Shown piece by piece: positions 35,786 to 49,643 of a DNA stretch of 64,000 bases. Location of the stretch: contig NW_020312788.1 of the NCBI RefSeq assembly GCF_003265705.1, positions 372,001 through 436,000 on the forward strand, given 5' to 3'. The stretch's first letter is position 1. Every line of letters starts with the position of its first letter. The notes under the pieces are model-generated. The model was not told the DNA's origin and ran no database searches. It saw only the letters and a list, made by a program, of their open reading frames with translations. A program made the position numbers and the translations under genes. The stretch comes from Callorhinus ursinus. Taxonomy: Eukaryota; Chordata; Mammalia; Carnivora; Otariidae.

Positions 35786-35970
35786 GAGGTGCCTGGGTGG
35801 CTCAGTTGGTTGGGCATCTGGTTTCAACTCAGGTCATAATCCTCCGGGTCCTGGGATGGAGCCCTGTGTCCAGCTCCCTGCTCAACAGGGAGTCTGCTGG
35901 TCACCCCCCCCCCCACCGCTCACTAGCGCGCATGCACACTCTCTCTCTAAATCTTAAAAAAAAAAAAAAA
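35786..35970 (+). mobile_element. SINEC
   Basis: Head GGTGCCTGGGTGGCTCAG, a C-run at 35906-35916, and a 15-base A-tail. Confidence 0.9.
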
Positions 35971-36700
35971 GGTCCCAAAGTGGTTGTAGATTTATCTACA
36001 TACATAGTATAGTTTGTCATTTTTTATATTACGTATTTATGTATTTTTTGTTGTAGGTGCTTATAAATTAAGAATTTTTGTATCTTCCTGGTAAATCAAA
36101 GCTTTTATCATCATGAAATGTTTTTCTTTATATTTTGTAATGTATCTTGCCTTACAGTGAGTGTACTTTATCTAGTGTTAAGACAGATAACGCTAGCTTT
36201 CAGTTGCTAAATGTTTTCATGGTATATCTTTTTCCAGGCTTCTACTTAAAACTTTTATTTATATTTTAGCTGTCTCTTATAAATAGCATATGTTCTTTAA
36301 AAAATAACTAGTTTGACTGTGTTTGTTTTAATTGGAACATTGAGTAAATTTATATTTAATATACTTACTGATATATTTGGGTTTAAATTAATGTTTCTCG
36401 TTTTATTTACCCTGTTTGTTTGAACTTTCTTTTACTCTCTTTTTATGCCTTGTTTTGGATTGTTACTATTTTTTATTTCAAATAATTCCCCACAGGTGGC
36501 TTAATGGTTGTATCCTGTTTGAGATTATATCCTAATTTTTTTAGTGGTTATCCCAGAAATGAAAATATACCTCTTTGACTTATTAAGCATAGTGTAAGTC
36601 AGTATTTTTTCCTCTTCCTGGTCAGTGCAACAACTAGAAACTGTTAACTGTACAGTTCCCTCTCCTGAATTATATACTACTATTACTGCATGGTTTGGTT

Positions 36701-36899
36701 CTTTTTTTTTTCCCCCCAAGTTTTTATTTATTTGAGAGAGAGAGAGTGCACAAGTAGGGGGAGAGGCAGAGGGAGAGAGAAAAGCAGAAGCAGACTCCCC
36801 GCTGAGTAGGGAGCCTGACGACACAGGGTTCCCAGGACCCTGGGATCATGACCTGAGCTGAAGACAGATGCTTAACCAACTGAGCCACCCAGGTGCCCC
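36701..36899 (-). mobile_element. SINEC
   Basis: Duplication TGCATGGTTTGGTT (36687-36700) and TGCATAGTTTGGTT (36900-36913). Confidence 0.93.
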
Positions 36900-37456
36900 T
36901 GCATAGTTTGGTTTTACATTATTTTAACCACCCATAAGATATTATTAGTATTTTATATAGTAATTCTGCATTTATATTTACTATATAGTTTTTTTTTTTT
37001 CTTTTTAAAGCTGTGTTGATTTTCTGTTTGCCTAAAGAATGCTCTTTAATGTTTTCTCTATTTGGGCCTATCTGGTGTGGAATTCTCTGTTAACTGCTTG
37101 TCTGATAAGTCTTTCCTCCATCTTTATTCTTGAAAAGTTTTTGTTGTTTTTGTCTGACATCAGAATGCAAGTAGGCAGTTATTTTCATTCATTCAGCTCA
37201 TGTTGTGTTATTACAGTGAGACCCGATTTCCATTGTTTTGTTCTGAGTCCTCTGTCAGTCTTATTGTTGCTCCCTTGACGGTAATCTAGTTTGCTGTTTC
37301 TGGTTACTTTTCAGGTTTCGGGGAGGTTATTTTTGGTTTTCAAGCAGTTTTACTCTGAGGTGTGTAAGTATGCTTTTGTTCTACTTGGTGTGTGTAGGAC
37401 TTCTTAGATCTGTGACTTGTGGCTGCACTATCCAGTGCCACTAGATATATGTGACT

Positions 37457-37637
37457 TTATTTATTTAAAAAAGATTTTTAAATTTTTATTTATTTGACAG
37501 AGGGAGAGACAGTAAGAGAGGGAACACAAGCAAGGGGAGTTGGAGAGGGAGAAGCAGGCTCCCCACTGAGCAGGTAGCCCAATGCGGGGTTTGATCCCAG
37601 GACCCTGGGATCATGACCTGAGCCACCCAGGCGCCCC
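37457..37637 (-). mobile_element. SINEC with internal deletion
   Basis: Duplication TATATGTGACT at 37446-37456 and 37638-37648. About 27 bases between two GAGCC copies in the head are gone, so GACCTGAGCC runs straight into ACCCAGG. Confidence 0.92.
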
Positions 37638-38011
37638 TATATGTGACTATTTAAATGATCATTTAAGAAGTTAGAAATTAAGTTTCTCAAGTTCTCAGTA
37701 GCCACATGTAATTATTGGCTGCCTTTATGGCAGATGGAGAGCATGTCACGTCCATCATTGCAGAAAATTTTGTTGGACAGAACTGTTGAAGACTTTTATA
37801 AGTTTTGGGAAATTTTCAGTCCATACCATTTTAGATAGTTCTCCTATCCTGTCATCTTCTCTGGGAATCCAGTTGTACATGTGTTAGATCTTCTTATTGT
37901 ATGCTGTGTGTTTCTCATCCCCTTTTCTGTATTTTTATCCTTTTATTCCTAATGTGCCTTTTGAAAGGTATATTTTTCTGAGATAATCTTCTAGTTCATG
38001 AATTCTCTCTC

Positions 38012-38194
38012 TCTCTCTCTCTCTTTAATTAGAGGGTGGGAAGAAGGGGCAGAGGAAGAGGGAGACAGAATCTCAGACAGCCTCCATACCCAGCACAGAG
38101 CCTAACTTGAGGCTTAATCCCACAACCCTGAGATCATGACCTGAGCTGAAATCAAGAATCAAACGTTCCACCGATTGAACCATGCAGGTGCCCC
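38012..38194 (-). mobile_element. SINEC, diverged
   Basis: Duplication TCATGAATTCTCTCTC (37996-38011) and TCATTAATTCTCTCTT (38195-38210). Confidence 0.9.
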
Positions 38195-38989
38195 TCATTA
38201 ATTCTCTCTTAAGGTTTTAGTATGTGTCAAACTCATCTACTGAGTTCTTAACTTAAATCCTTTGATTTTTTTTAGTTCTGGAAAGCAATTTGGTAGTTTC
38301 AGGTTCTCTGTCAAAGTTCTCAGTCTTATTATTCAGCATAATTATTTGGAAGTGTTTGATAACTTCATTATCTAGATCCCTTTGAGTCTTGTTCCATGTT
38401 TTATTTGCTTTTCAGTCATGTGTTACTTTCTTGGGTTTCTTTTTCATTGTTTTGTTTTTTAATTGGGTATGGCACATTTTTTATGAGAAACCATAGAGAT
38501 CATTTGGAGCCTAGAATAATGGCAGTCTTCCATGATAGGATTTACATTTAATTTTGGCAGAAATATAGGGGCACTCTAAATCTCAGATTTTCTTGATCCA
38601 CTTTTAAGGATTGAGATTAGAAGCTGGACCCTAATCCTATTCATTTTTGCTCTGAGATGGGGATCCCAGTGCAAAGTTTGGGGGAGGCTCTGGATTTCAT
38701 TTTTTTTTTTTTTCCCTGTACAGCCCAGTGATACTGCCAAAATTTTGCTTAGCATCTCAGTTTCTAAATCACTAGTTCTGAAATCAGCAGATGCTTCTAG
38801 AGTCTGGGGAAGCCTCATTTACCACCCTCAACTCTGGAGTTTTTTTTCCTGAATTTTGGCCCCATGATTCTTCATTGACTTATAACTATAAGCAGACTTA
38901 AAAAAAAACAAAAGAATTTAGTCCAACTTTTCAAGTTTCCCAACCCAGAACATTGGTCTGATTTACCTAATCAGCATTACTAGGAGTTC

Positions 38990-39145
38990 TTATTTGCTTT
39001 TTTGTTTTTTGTTTTTGTTTTATTTCAGGGGTACAGGTCTGTGATTCATCAGTCTTACACAATTCACAGTGCTCAGAATGCCTCCCCAATGTTCATCACC
39101 CAGTGACCCCATCCCACCACCCCTCTCCACTCCAGCAACCCTGCT
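38990..39145 (-). mobile_element. Carnivore L1 3' end with A-tail
   Basis: GGGGTACAGGTCTGTGATTC, ATCAGTCTTACACAATTCAC and CATCACCCAGTGACCCCATC are the antisense 3' UTR of the carnivore L1 lineage. The T/G-rich run before it (from about 38990) is the tail. It is heavily 5'-truncated. Confidence 0.75.
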
Positions 39146-39221
39146 TTTGTTTTTAATACTTCCAATTCATTTGAACATTTTGGGTAAACTTGAATCTTTT
39201 TTCACTCCTCTCAATTGTGGT

Positions 39222-39395
39222 TTTTTTTTTTTTAAGATTTTATTTATTTGTCAGAGAGAGTGCACGTGCACAAGCAGGGGAGCATCAGGCTTCCCGCTGA
39301 ACAAGGGCCTGATGTGGGACTCCATCCCAGGACCCTGGGATCATGACCTAAGTCAAAGGCATTTGCTTAACCCACTGAGCCACACAGGCATCCCT
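39222..39395 (-). mobile_element. SINEC
   Basis: Body from the T run and TTTATTTGTCAGAG to GAGCCACACAGGCATCCC. Somewhat shortened in the middle. Confidence 0.9.
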
Positions 39396-41043
39396 CCTCC
39401 TCGCAATAATGATGAATGTATAGTTGAATAAGTGTTATCTGGGACTTTTTTTTTTCTGTTATTATGAAAGGACAATGCATTGATAAAATTCTAAAATAAC
39501 GTGGCACACAATCCTATCCAGTGATTTTTTTTTTTCTGATTCTGGGAGAAACTTTTCTGATGAGTTACAGTCAGAATGGAGTTGTGTCTTATTCAGGGAT
39601 TAGGTTCTAAGAGGTCATAGTTAATATATGCACCTTTTTTTTTTTTAACAATTTAATAGCTGGGACATATACACTTCCTTTCGGGTTGGATGTATGCTCA
39701 ATTCTCTGTTCTCAGTTCTTTCCACTATAGGTAAGAATGTGATACATCTTTGTTACTTTGCTTCTTTTAAATTATTGCCCTTTGAGTAATAGTGTTTTAG
39801 CTTTAGAAACTGACTTTTAGGTTTGCTAAATATAGTATAATACTTTGTATGCATTTGAAAATTGTCATGCTTCAAATGTTGCAGTTATTGTTTCAGTTTA
39901 AGTTAGTCAAAAAGTATGAATTTCTTTCTGGATGTTGTTATATTGTAAGAGTTGTACCTATTTACAGTGCCATCAGTAACACACATGAACCAGTTTAATG
40001 GAAACATCACTGCTCTAGTGGTACTATATTTTAAAACTGGCTTGTGTGGTTGTATTCCAGGTTGTTTTACTTGTATATGTTTGATTACCAAGAACATAAG
40101 CAGTTTTCCACATGTTTATTACCTTTTTTGTTTGTGGTTTGTTTTAAAAATTACTCAAGTTTCTCAAAATTATTGAAAAGGATGCAGCTTTGAATTGCTT
40201 AATCATAAAATTAGGTGGATTTTTTTGTGGGAGGGAGCAAAGTTAACTGAGGTCACAGTGTCGATACCATGGACCCATTACTACAGCTTATTACTACCAA
40301 AGCTTACTTTTACTACAGTATGTACTGATGACAAGGACTGTGACAGTTCTATTTATTTGTTTGTTTGTTTGTTTGTTTGACAGAGAGAGAGATAGTGAGA
40401 GCAGGAACACAAGCAGGGGGAGTGGGAGAGGGAGAAACAGGCTTCCCGCCAAGCAGGGAGCCCGATGTGGGGCTCGATCCCAGGCCCCTGGGACCATGAC
40501 CCAAGCCGAAGGCAGAGGCTCAATGACTGAGCCACTCAGGTGCCTGGACTGTGACAGTTCTTATGTTAAAACTACTTGCAGTTGTTTGTAATGTCTAATT
40601 TACTTCTCTAGATTACAGAGCAGCAGAAGAAAGAAAATGGGAATTTTAAGGGGGGTTAATGATTTCAGCTTGTTCCCCAAATACTGGCATCTGAACTTTG
40701 AAATCGAGATCAGTATACTCTCCTATGGCAGCCTCCTTGCCAGGATCAATTTATAGTAATTATTTATTCTTTACTTGCTAAAACATAGGTATATATGTTA
40801 AATGTTGTTTTAAGTATTTTGCGATTTAATAAATATTCTTCCTTAAATTTTCTATTAACAAGTTATTGACCAAAGCATAGATGCATAGTTAGTTGGAACA
40901 CTGTCTAAAACTTGATGTTTAAAGCATTTTAGTTATCTTTAACAGCTAACATGATCAATTACAACCCTAACCTCTACCCCACAAAGCTTGCCTTTAATAA
41001 GAAAATGATAAAAGTGATGCAAATTTTTCATTATCATGAACTG
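39396..41043. other. Mostly unclassified intron DNA around one SINE
   Basis: 39.93-40.15 kb loosely resembles old antisense L1. The rest shows nothing that I recognise. Confidence 0.4.
40351..40545 (-). mobile_element. SINEC
   Basis: Perfect 16-bp duplication GGACTGTGACAGTTCT at 40335-40350 and 40546-40561. Tail (TTTG)n. Confidence 0.95.
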
Positions 41044-41059
41044 TCAGCAATTTTATTTA

Positions 41060-41244
41060 TTTATTTATTTTTTAAGATTTTATTTATTTATTTGACAGAG
41101 AGCAAGAGAAGGAACACAAGCAGAGGGAGTGGGAGAGGGAGAAACAGGCTTCCTGCTGAGCAGGAAGGGGCTCTACCCCAGGACCCTGGGATCATGACCT
41201 GAGCTGGGGGCAGACGCTCAATGACTGAGCCACACAGGCACCCC
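41060..41244 (-). mobile_element. SINEC
   Basis: Duplication TCAGCAATTTTATTTA (41044-41059) and TCAGCAACTTTATTTA (41245-41260). Confidence 0.93.
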
Positions 41245-41636
41245 TCAGCAACTTTATTTAGGATATCTTTTCTAAATTTGTATAAAATAAAAATGACTTT
41301 AACCCAGTTATTTGAGAAGGCAAAGCTGGGTAATTAAGTAGTTGTATAAATCCTGTATTTATTGAGTACCCAAAGAGCTTGACTACTAATGAAAGTTTAT
41401 CCTAAGATTGAGGCTTAACTCCAGATACTGCAGGTATTAAAAATAACACATGTGCTCACATGCCTGTGTGCCTCTTTGTATATGCAGATGTCTTGATGGT
41501 AGAAATAAAAAGCCACATAAAAGAGTTTTCTTTTGTATTTTTAAAAGAATCATTAAATCAAAATTTAAAAAACTATTATTTACTTCATTTTATTCTTGCT
41601 TTGTACCTAATTCCTTATTTTGGAATTAGGTATAGA

Positions 41637-41915
41637 GCATGAGTTGGCAGACTTTTTGCAAAGAGCATGTTAGTAAGTATTTTAGGCTTTTTAGGCCAAA
41701 AGGTCTCTGTTAGAATTACTCTCTGTCTGAATGGGCGTGGCTTTGTTCCAATAAAACTTTTTTTATGGACACTGAAATTTGAATTTCACGTGATTTCTAC
41801 TTGTCATGAAATGCTCTTCTTTTTGATCTCCCCTTTGCAAACATTTAAAAATGTAAAAACCATTTTAGTTCATGAATAGTACAAAAACAGGTGGTGCTCC
41901 CTGTCCCTGGTATAG
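41637..41915 (+). mobile_element. Short non-autonomous hAT-type element
   Basis: GAGTTGGCAGACTTTTTGCA, then AGTATTTTAGGCTTTTTAGG and GGGCGTGGCTTTGTTCC, belong to a widespread mammalian hAT-type repeat. The TTCCAATAAAACTTT motif resembles the antisense of one end of the element at 54.05 kb, so the two may be relatives. The right end ends near GGTGGTGCTCCCTG. The exact family name is not certain. Confidence 0.65.
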
Positions 41916-41999
41916 AGTAATTTTCTGTGAGGAAGTTGAATGCTTCAAATTAATCAGTTATTCAAGTAGATAACTCCAGATCTGTTTTATCTTGCAAAA

Positions 42000-42725
42000 C
42001 TGAAGCTGTAATACCCATTATACAACAGCTTTCCACTCCCCTCTGCCCCCAACCCCTGAAAAGCACCATTTTATACTATTAATTTGACTACTCTAAGGTA
42101 TATCATATAAATGCAGTCATACATGTTTGTCTTTTTGTGACTGGCTTATTTCATTTAGCACACTGTCCTCAGTGTTCATCTGTATTGTAGCATGTGTCAG
42201 AATATCCTACCCTTTAACGGCTGAATAATATTCCATTTTATGTATATACCACATTTTGTTTATCCATTCATCCATTGATGGTTGCCTGGCTTGCTTCCAT
42301 GCCTTGCCTGTTGTGAATAAGGCTGCTATAAACACGGGTGTGCACATATCTCTGAGACTCAGCTTTGAGTTCTTGTGGGTATATACCCAGAAGTGAGATT
42401 GCTTGGATCATATGGTAATTTTATTTTTTGGAGGAACTGCCATACTGTTTTGCACTGCAGCTGTACCATTTTAGTTTCATCCACAGTGCACAAGCATTCC
42501 AATTTCTCTACATCCTTGCTAACACTTATATTCTATTTTTTAAATAGTAGCAGTCCTAAGAAGAGTGAAACAATATCTTGTGGGTTTTATATGCGTTTCC
42601 TTAATTATTAGTGGTATTGAGCATCTTTTTCTACACATGCTGACCATTTGTGCTATCTCTGGAGAAATGTTTTAAGTTCTTTGCCCATGTTAAAATCAGG
42701 TTATTTGTTAGCTGACTATATTTTT
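42000..42725 (-). mobile_element. Old L1 3' end (antisense)
   Basis: GGCTGAATAATATTCCATTT, GTATATACCACATTTTGTTT, TCATCCATTGATGGTTGCCT and TACCCAGAAGTGAGATTGCT are L1M 3' UTR in reverse. Confidence 0.85.
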
Positions 42726-43146
42726 TAAGAATACATTTTTCCTCTTTTGCAGGGTGTTCTACAAGTACAGATAAGTAAATTAACATAATTTACTATTACT
42801 TATAAAGGTAATAACTTAGAAGAATGAGGAGCACAGTAGTGGAAGTTCTGATTTACCAAAAGCCAGTCTGATAGAGAAGCTAAACATGCTGTAATTGTTT
42901 TCAAAGTGCATCAACAGCAACCTGGGAAGATGAAGTGCATATAATGTGACTAAGAAAGAAATAGGATTGATTTTTATGTGTCCTGTAGAATTATTCATTC
43001 ACACCTTGCTGTATATTGTAATCAAATAGTATGTTAAGCAGTTTAGAGAGTTATTATGCTCTGTAGTATTTAGACATACATGGTAGGTAGTTCATAAAAT
43101 TGATTCTGATGTATCCAGCCACGATCATTTCAAGTTTTATTCTTTT

Positions 43147-43339
43147 TTTTTTTTAAGATTTTATTTATTTATTTGACAGAGACACAGTGAGAGAAGGAAC
43201 ACAAGCAAGGGGAGTGAGAGAGGGAGAAGCAGTCCTCTCGCGGAGCAGGGAGCCCAATGCAGGGCTCGATCCCAGGACCCTGGGATCATGACCTGAGCCA
43301 AAGGCAGATGCTTAACGACTGAGCCACCCAGGCACCCCC
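43147..43339 (-). mobile_element. SINEC
   Basis: Duplication CAAGTTTTATTCTTTT (43131-43146) and CAAGGTTTATTCTTTT (43340-43355). Confidence 0.93.
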
Positions 43340-43481
43340 CAAGGTTTATTCTTTTACATTATTTGTCTTTCTCCTCATTGATATTGTGAGTTCATAGTGT
43401 GAACACTATCTTGTCTTTTAGGCCCATTGACTTACAATAGAGTTGATTGTATAAGTGATCCACAGTATGTATTAATTTTTA

Positions 43482-43692
43482 TTTTATTTTATTATTATTT
43501 TTAAAGATTTTATTTATTTATTTGACAGAGAGAGACAGTGAGAGAAGGAACACAAGCAGCAGGGGTGGGAGAGGGAGAAGCAGGCTTCCCGCTGAGCAGG
43601 GAGCCCGATGCAGGGCTCGATCCCAGGACCCTGGGATCATGACCTGAGCCGAAGGCAGACGCTTAACGACTGAGCCCCCCAGGTGCCCCTGG
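43482..43692 (-). mobile_element. SINEC
   Basis: Duplication ATTAATTTTTA at 43471-43481 and 43693-43703. Confidence 0.93.
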
Positions 43693-44285
43693 ATTAATTT
43701 TTAAATATCTAAGTGGTCAGTGAAAGCAGTTTTTCCTCATCCTTTGTACTTTTATTTTTTGTATATTGAGCTGGGCTTTCTTTGTACCTGTCCTTCCTTC
43801 CTGCTACCCTGTGCTCTTTGCTAATGATAATTGAACCATTACCCATAAAATAGGTAACTGTGGGCCTTAGTCTTCATTGTTAGATGAGTGGATAAGTGAG
43901 GCCTGCATGAAGAAACTCACTGTTGTCCATAAAACACACCAAGTTCAGTGTCTTCAAATAGGAACTCATGGTCTGTCTCCCCAAACCAGTTCCTTTTATA
44001 GTGACTGTTACTACCAATTATCCATGTGTAAACCAGAAACATTTCCCTTTCCTTTCCTTTTCAAATTCAGTTTGCTACCAAGTCCTCTTGTTTTTTCATC
44101 TTCTAGATACCTTTCTGGTCTTATGTGGTACTAGTTCAAACTAGTGTCTTCTCTTACTGGATTGCTACAGTGGCCGCCTAACTGGTGTCCATGAATCCAC
44201 CCTGGAATCTATAATCAGGCAGAAATGCAGACGCTGTAATACTTTCCAAGTAACAGTACTTAATATTCTACCTGATTGAACTAAT

Positions 44286-44508
44286 TTTTTTTAAAGCTTT
44301 ATTTATTTATTTATGAGAGAGAGAGAGAGAAAGCATGTGTGTGCCGTGGGGTAGTGGGAAGGGGCAGAGGAAGAGGGAGAGAGAAACCTAAGGAGACTGC
44401 CCGCTAAGCATGGAGCCCAGTGCAGGGCTTGATCTCACAACCCTGAGATCAGACCTGAGCTGAAACCAAGAGTCTGATGCTTTAACTGACTGCACCACCC
44501 AGGTGCCC
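44286..44508 (-). mobile_element. SINEC, older type
   Basis: Long GA/GT-rich middle and a head ending CACCACCCAGGTGCCC. Flanking duplication is short and T-rich. Confidence 0.88.
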
Positions 44509-44589
44509 TTAATTTTTTTATATTATGTTGATTTTCTTATTGAGCTTCCTTGGCTTTCTAAATAAGTTCTATTCATGTTATTACGTGTC

Positions 44590-44735
44590 TGTTTTATGCC
44601 AGGAGGAGTTTACCCATATGTTGTATTCCTCTTCATGCCAGTAAATTAGATGGCTATTTTCATTGTATGAATGAGGAAACTGAGGCTGAGAGTTACTAAA
44701 GCAGTGGAGCTGAAATACAGATTTGGTTGTCTTTT
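44590..44735 (-). repeat. MIR-like element
   Basis: TGAATGAGGAAACTGAGGCT and the flanking text are reverse MIR. Confidence 0.65.
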
Positions 44736-44784
44736 AGAACAGGTTTCTTTAGTTTGAAAATTTGGGGATGCCTGAGAATATCCA

Positions 44785-44935
44785 TTTATTCATTCAAGAA
44801 ATATTTATTGAGAGTCTTCTATGTGTTGAGCATTCTTTTAGGTGTCTTGATATTCAGTGAACAAATAGCCCCCCGCCCCCCAATTCCTGTTCTTTTGGAG
44901 TTTATAGTCTAGTGAGAGGAGATAGGCCATCTCAC
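44785..44935 (-). mobile_element. L2 3'-end fragment
   Basis: TTATTCATTCAAGAAATATT, TCTATGTGTTGAGCATTCTT and GGAGTTTATAGTCTAGTGAG are the antisense L2 end. Confidence 0.75.
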
Positions 44936-45119
44936 TGATAAAGCTGCAGACTCAGAATTACTGTGTCTGCTAGGGAGTTTTAGAATTAAAGCATTTGCCT
45001 GTCTTGGCAGGGAAATATGTGAAATTTAACTTTACTTGAGGTTCTCCATAACCTCAAATAGCAGGGTAATCTCTAGTTTTTACCTAGGGCTATGAATGTG
45101 GTGCCTCACTAGTGACCAG

Positions 45120-45645
45120 ATGTTCTCTCAGCCTGTTTTAGAGTGGTCAGGTAGGCTGAATGAGCTTTACATACTGTGTAATGTGTCTCCAGGGCTACCC
45201 CTATGTTCAGAGATTAACTAGAAAGGCTAGTGGGCTCAGCATATAGTTGTACTCATGTTTGTTGTATATTGCAGCAACATAGTGAAGATACACAGCTGAA
45301 TCTTAAGGGGAAAACATAGGCAGAGTCTGGAGGAATCCATACACAGGCTTCCTTATGCTATTTCCCTCACAAGAGGGGTACACAGAGTACATAATCTTCC
45401 CCCAATGAAAATGCAGCAACATGTGTGCAATGTGTCTGTCTGGGGAAGTTCACTAGAGATTCTACATACAAGGTTTTAATTGGGGGTACCTTATTCCTAG
45501 CATATACCAACCACATTGTTTCCACGAACAGTCTAGGCACTGTGAGCCACCCTTATCAGTTAGGGAAGGGTGGGAATTACTCTTCAGTAGGCCTTTCTAA
45601 AGATAGCATCCTCACACTTGCTATGTAAACTCATTTCTGCACAGT
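45120..45645. repeat. Unclassified, possibly LTR-derived segment
   Basis: The segment GCAGCAACATAGTGAAGATACACAG-like through TTCACTAGAGATTCTACATA looks like an old interspersed element rather than unique DNA, but I cannot place it in a family. It has no coding capacity. Confidence 0.3.
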
Positions 45646-45748
45646 TACCTTTTGACTCTGGATGGAGATTGGTGAGGTGGATCTGGGAGAGATAAATAAA
45701 TATGGAAAAATAACATTTTTCCTACTAGGCTTTAGGAGTCATTGTTCT

Positions 45749-45952
45749 TTTTTTTTTTTTTTTTTAAGGATTTTATTTATTTATTTGAGAGAGAGAGAAT
45801 GAGAGACAGAGAACACGAGAGGGAAGAGGGTCGGAGGGAGAAGCAGACTCCCTGCTGAGCGGGGAGCCCGATGCGGGACTCGATCCCGGGACTCCAGGAT
45901 CATGACCTGAGCCGAAGGCAGTTGCTTAACCAACTGAGCCACCCAGGCGCCC
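45749..45952 (-). mobile_element. SINEC
   Basis: Perfect 15-bp duplication AGGAGTCATTGTTCT at 45734-45748 and 45953-45967. Little diverged, so probably young. Confidence 0.95.
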
Positions 45953-45989
45953 AGGAGTCATTGTTCTAAGGAAATAATTCTAATTTCAA

Positions 45990-46200
45990 ACAGCATTTTA
46001 GGTAGAATGATGTTTGTTGCAGCACTCTTTTTAATAGCAGGAAATTAGAAACCACTTGAATCGCCAATGGTAGGGGAATGATTAAATATATTACTGTATA
46101 TCCATTTAATGGAATGTTAGGTAGTCATGAAATGTTCATGAAAACATGTCATAATGTGGAAAATTGCTTTTGTAAGAACATAAGATACAAAATAGTAATT
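45990..46200 (+). mobile_element. Old L1 3'-end fragment (sense)
   Basis: GATGTTTGTTGCAGCACTCT, ATCGCCAATGGTAGGGGAAT and CCATTTAATGGAATGTTAGG are L1M 3' text. The ENY2 retrocopy inserted at its right side. Confidence 0.7.
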
Positions 46201-46211
46201 AGTGTAGAATC

Positions 46212-46213
<2 letters not shown>

Positions 46214-46242
<29 letters not shown>

Positions 46243-46756
46243 ATCATACAAAAAAGGATTTTATTTTGGGAAATTGATTCCTAATTTATGGCAAGTTTTA
46301 CTTTCAGAAATAAAACCACAAAACAACACAATCTCATCCAATCTTAAAGGCTGGCATGCTGAGCAAGGAATGTTCTTATTCTTTGTAGGAGCTCCTTCTT
46401 TACACTGTCAGGTACCAGGGCTCTGCCTTTTGGTGTGATTTCAGCCACCAAGTCATCAACAGTAACGTGTTCTAGTCCTTTTTCTTTAATTACCTCTTTA
46501 CAGTGTGCCTTCAACTGGTCCTTCCAGCCACATTCAATTAATTTAGCTCTCAGCAACTCTTTGAGGCGTTCTCTTTCTCCAGTTTCTATCAACTTTTGGT
46601 TAATCGCTGCTCTCATCTGCGCATCTTTGTTCATCTTGCTAACCACCATCACCGCGGGCGAGGGCCGTCCCTTCCCAGCGACGAAATGACCCTTGCGCTG
46701 ACGACCGTTACCTACCACACTCTTCGGCTGCCCGGACCTAGACCCGCAGTAGCTCC
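46214..46756 (-). pseudogene. ENY2: Full-length ENY2 processed insertion (retrocopy body)
   Basis: The insertion has every mark of L1-mediated retroposition. Read on the - strand it has about 107 nt of GC-rich 5' UTR, the ORF, a 3' UTR with AATAAA (plus-strand TTTATT at 46260-46265), and an A-tail seen as a T run at about 46212-46239. A perfect 13-bp target-site duplication, AGTGTAGAATCTT, flanks it at 46201-46213 and 46757-46769. The intact duplication, long tail and open ORF suggest a fairly recent event. It landed in an older L1 3'-end fragment. Confidence 0.9.
46344..46649 (-). CDS. ENY2: ENY2 retrocopy, intact reading frame
   Basis: The parent protein, ENY2 (yeast Sus1), is a small helical subunit of the SAGA deubiquitinase module and of the TREX-2 mRNA-export complex in the nucleus. 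This frame has 101 codons plus stop, the usual ENY2 length. It begins [19 protein letters not shown] and ends [10 protein letters not shown]; from memory I see no residue that differs from mammalian ENY2. There are no introns, frameshifts or internal stops. An in-frame ATG at 46718 would add 23 residues encoded by former 5' UTR. The copy lies antisense in TLK1 intron 1. No promoter of its own is evident, so expression is unproven and a young pseudogene is the default view. Confidence 0.88.
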
Positions 46757-46839
46757 AGTGTAGAATCTTGACAGTGATGGCTATCAGACAGCTTTCTTAG
46801 TTCTGAAATTTGCAAATGCCCTTAAGACAAATTCCCTCA

Positions 46840-47043
46840 TGGGCGCCTGGGTGGCTCAGTCGGTTAAGCTACTGCTTTTGGCTCAGGTCATGATCCTGGA
46901 GTCCCGGGATTGAGTCCCGCATCGGGCTCCCTGCTCAGCGGGGAGTCTGCTTCTCCCTCTGACCTTCTTCCCTCTCATGCTCTCTCTCTACCATTCTCTC
47001 TCTCTCTCTCAATAAATAAATAAAAATCTTTAAAAAAATAAAA
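46840..47043 (+). mobile_element. SINEC
   Basis: Perfect 16-bp duplication AAGACAAATTCCCTCA at 46824-46839 and 47044-47059. Probably young. Confidence 0.95.
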
Positions 47044-47059
47044 AAGACAAATTCCCTCA

Positions 47060-49208
<2,149 letters not shown>

Positions 49209-49398
49209 GATATTAGAGGACTGCTTATACTCTAGACCATTCTGGTCATCAAGTAAATTGTTTGAACCATACAAACTTATTTTATATATTTAAAATGTTT
49301 GAATATAACTTCATGTGGTTCAACCTGTTAAAAATTACAATTTCTCATCCTTTGTTAAAGTTGATTTACTTACATATTTTTCTAAAGTTACAAGTCGG

Positions 49399-49643
49399 TT
49401 GGGTGCCTGGGTGGCTCAGTTGGTTAAGTATCTGACTCTTGATTTCAGCTCAAGTCATGATCTCAGGGTTGTGAGATCAAGCCCTGTATTGGGCTCTGCG
49501 CTGGGCCTGGAGCCTGCTTAAGATTCTCTCTCTCTCTCTTTCCCCCTCCTCTTTGTTTTTGGATCTCCCTGCCCCCCTCTAAATACATATATATTAATAT
49601 TATATATATATAAATATAAAACCATATATAAATATTTTAAAAA
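49399..49643 (+). mobile_element. SINEC with AT-rich tail
   Basis: Head GGGTGCCTGGGTGGCTCAG. The tail has become a TA-rich tract at 49585-49640. Duplication CTAAAGTTACA at 49382-49392 and 49644-49654. Confidence 0.9.

Larger units (their letters stand above)
35526..38555 (-). mobile_element. Old L1 ORF2 5' part and 5' region (antisense), with SINEs
   Basis: Text at 36.0-36.5 kb is antisense ORF2 endonuclease of an old L1. Text at 37.0-38.5 kb (CAAGCAGTTTTACTCTGAGG, AATCCAGTTGTACATGTGTT, ATGAGAAACCATAGAGATCA) is the L1 5' region. Four SINEs interrupt it. It probably continues the element beginning at 32.56 kb. Confidence 0.65.

Noticed and set aside
35731..36012. 93-codon frame ending in Lys-rich sequence
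   Set aside because: It is mostly a sense SINE and its A-tail; similar frames recur over other SINEs.
43147..43692. Clustered similar 195-bp units suggesting a satellite or CRISPR-like array
   Set aside because: Each unit has its own target-site duplication and A/T tail, so they are independent SINE insertions.
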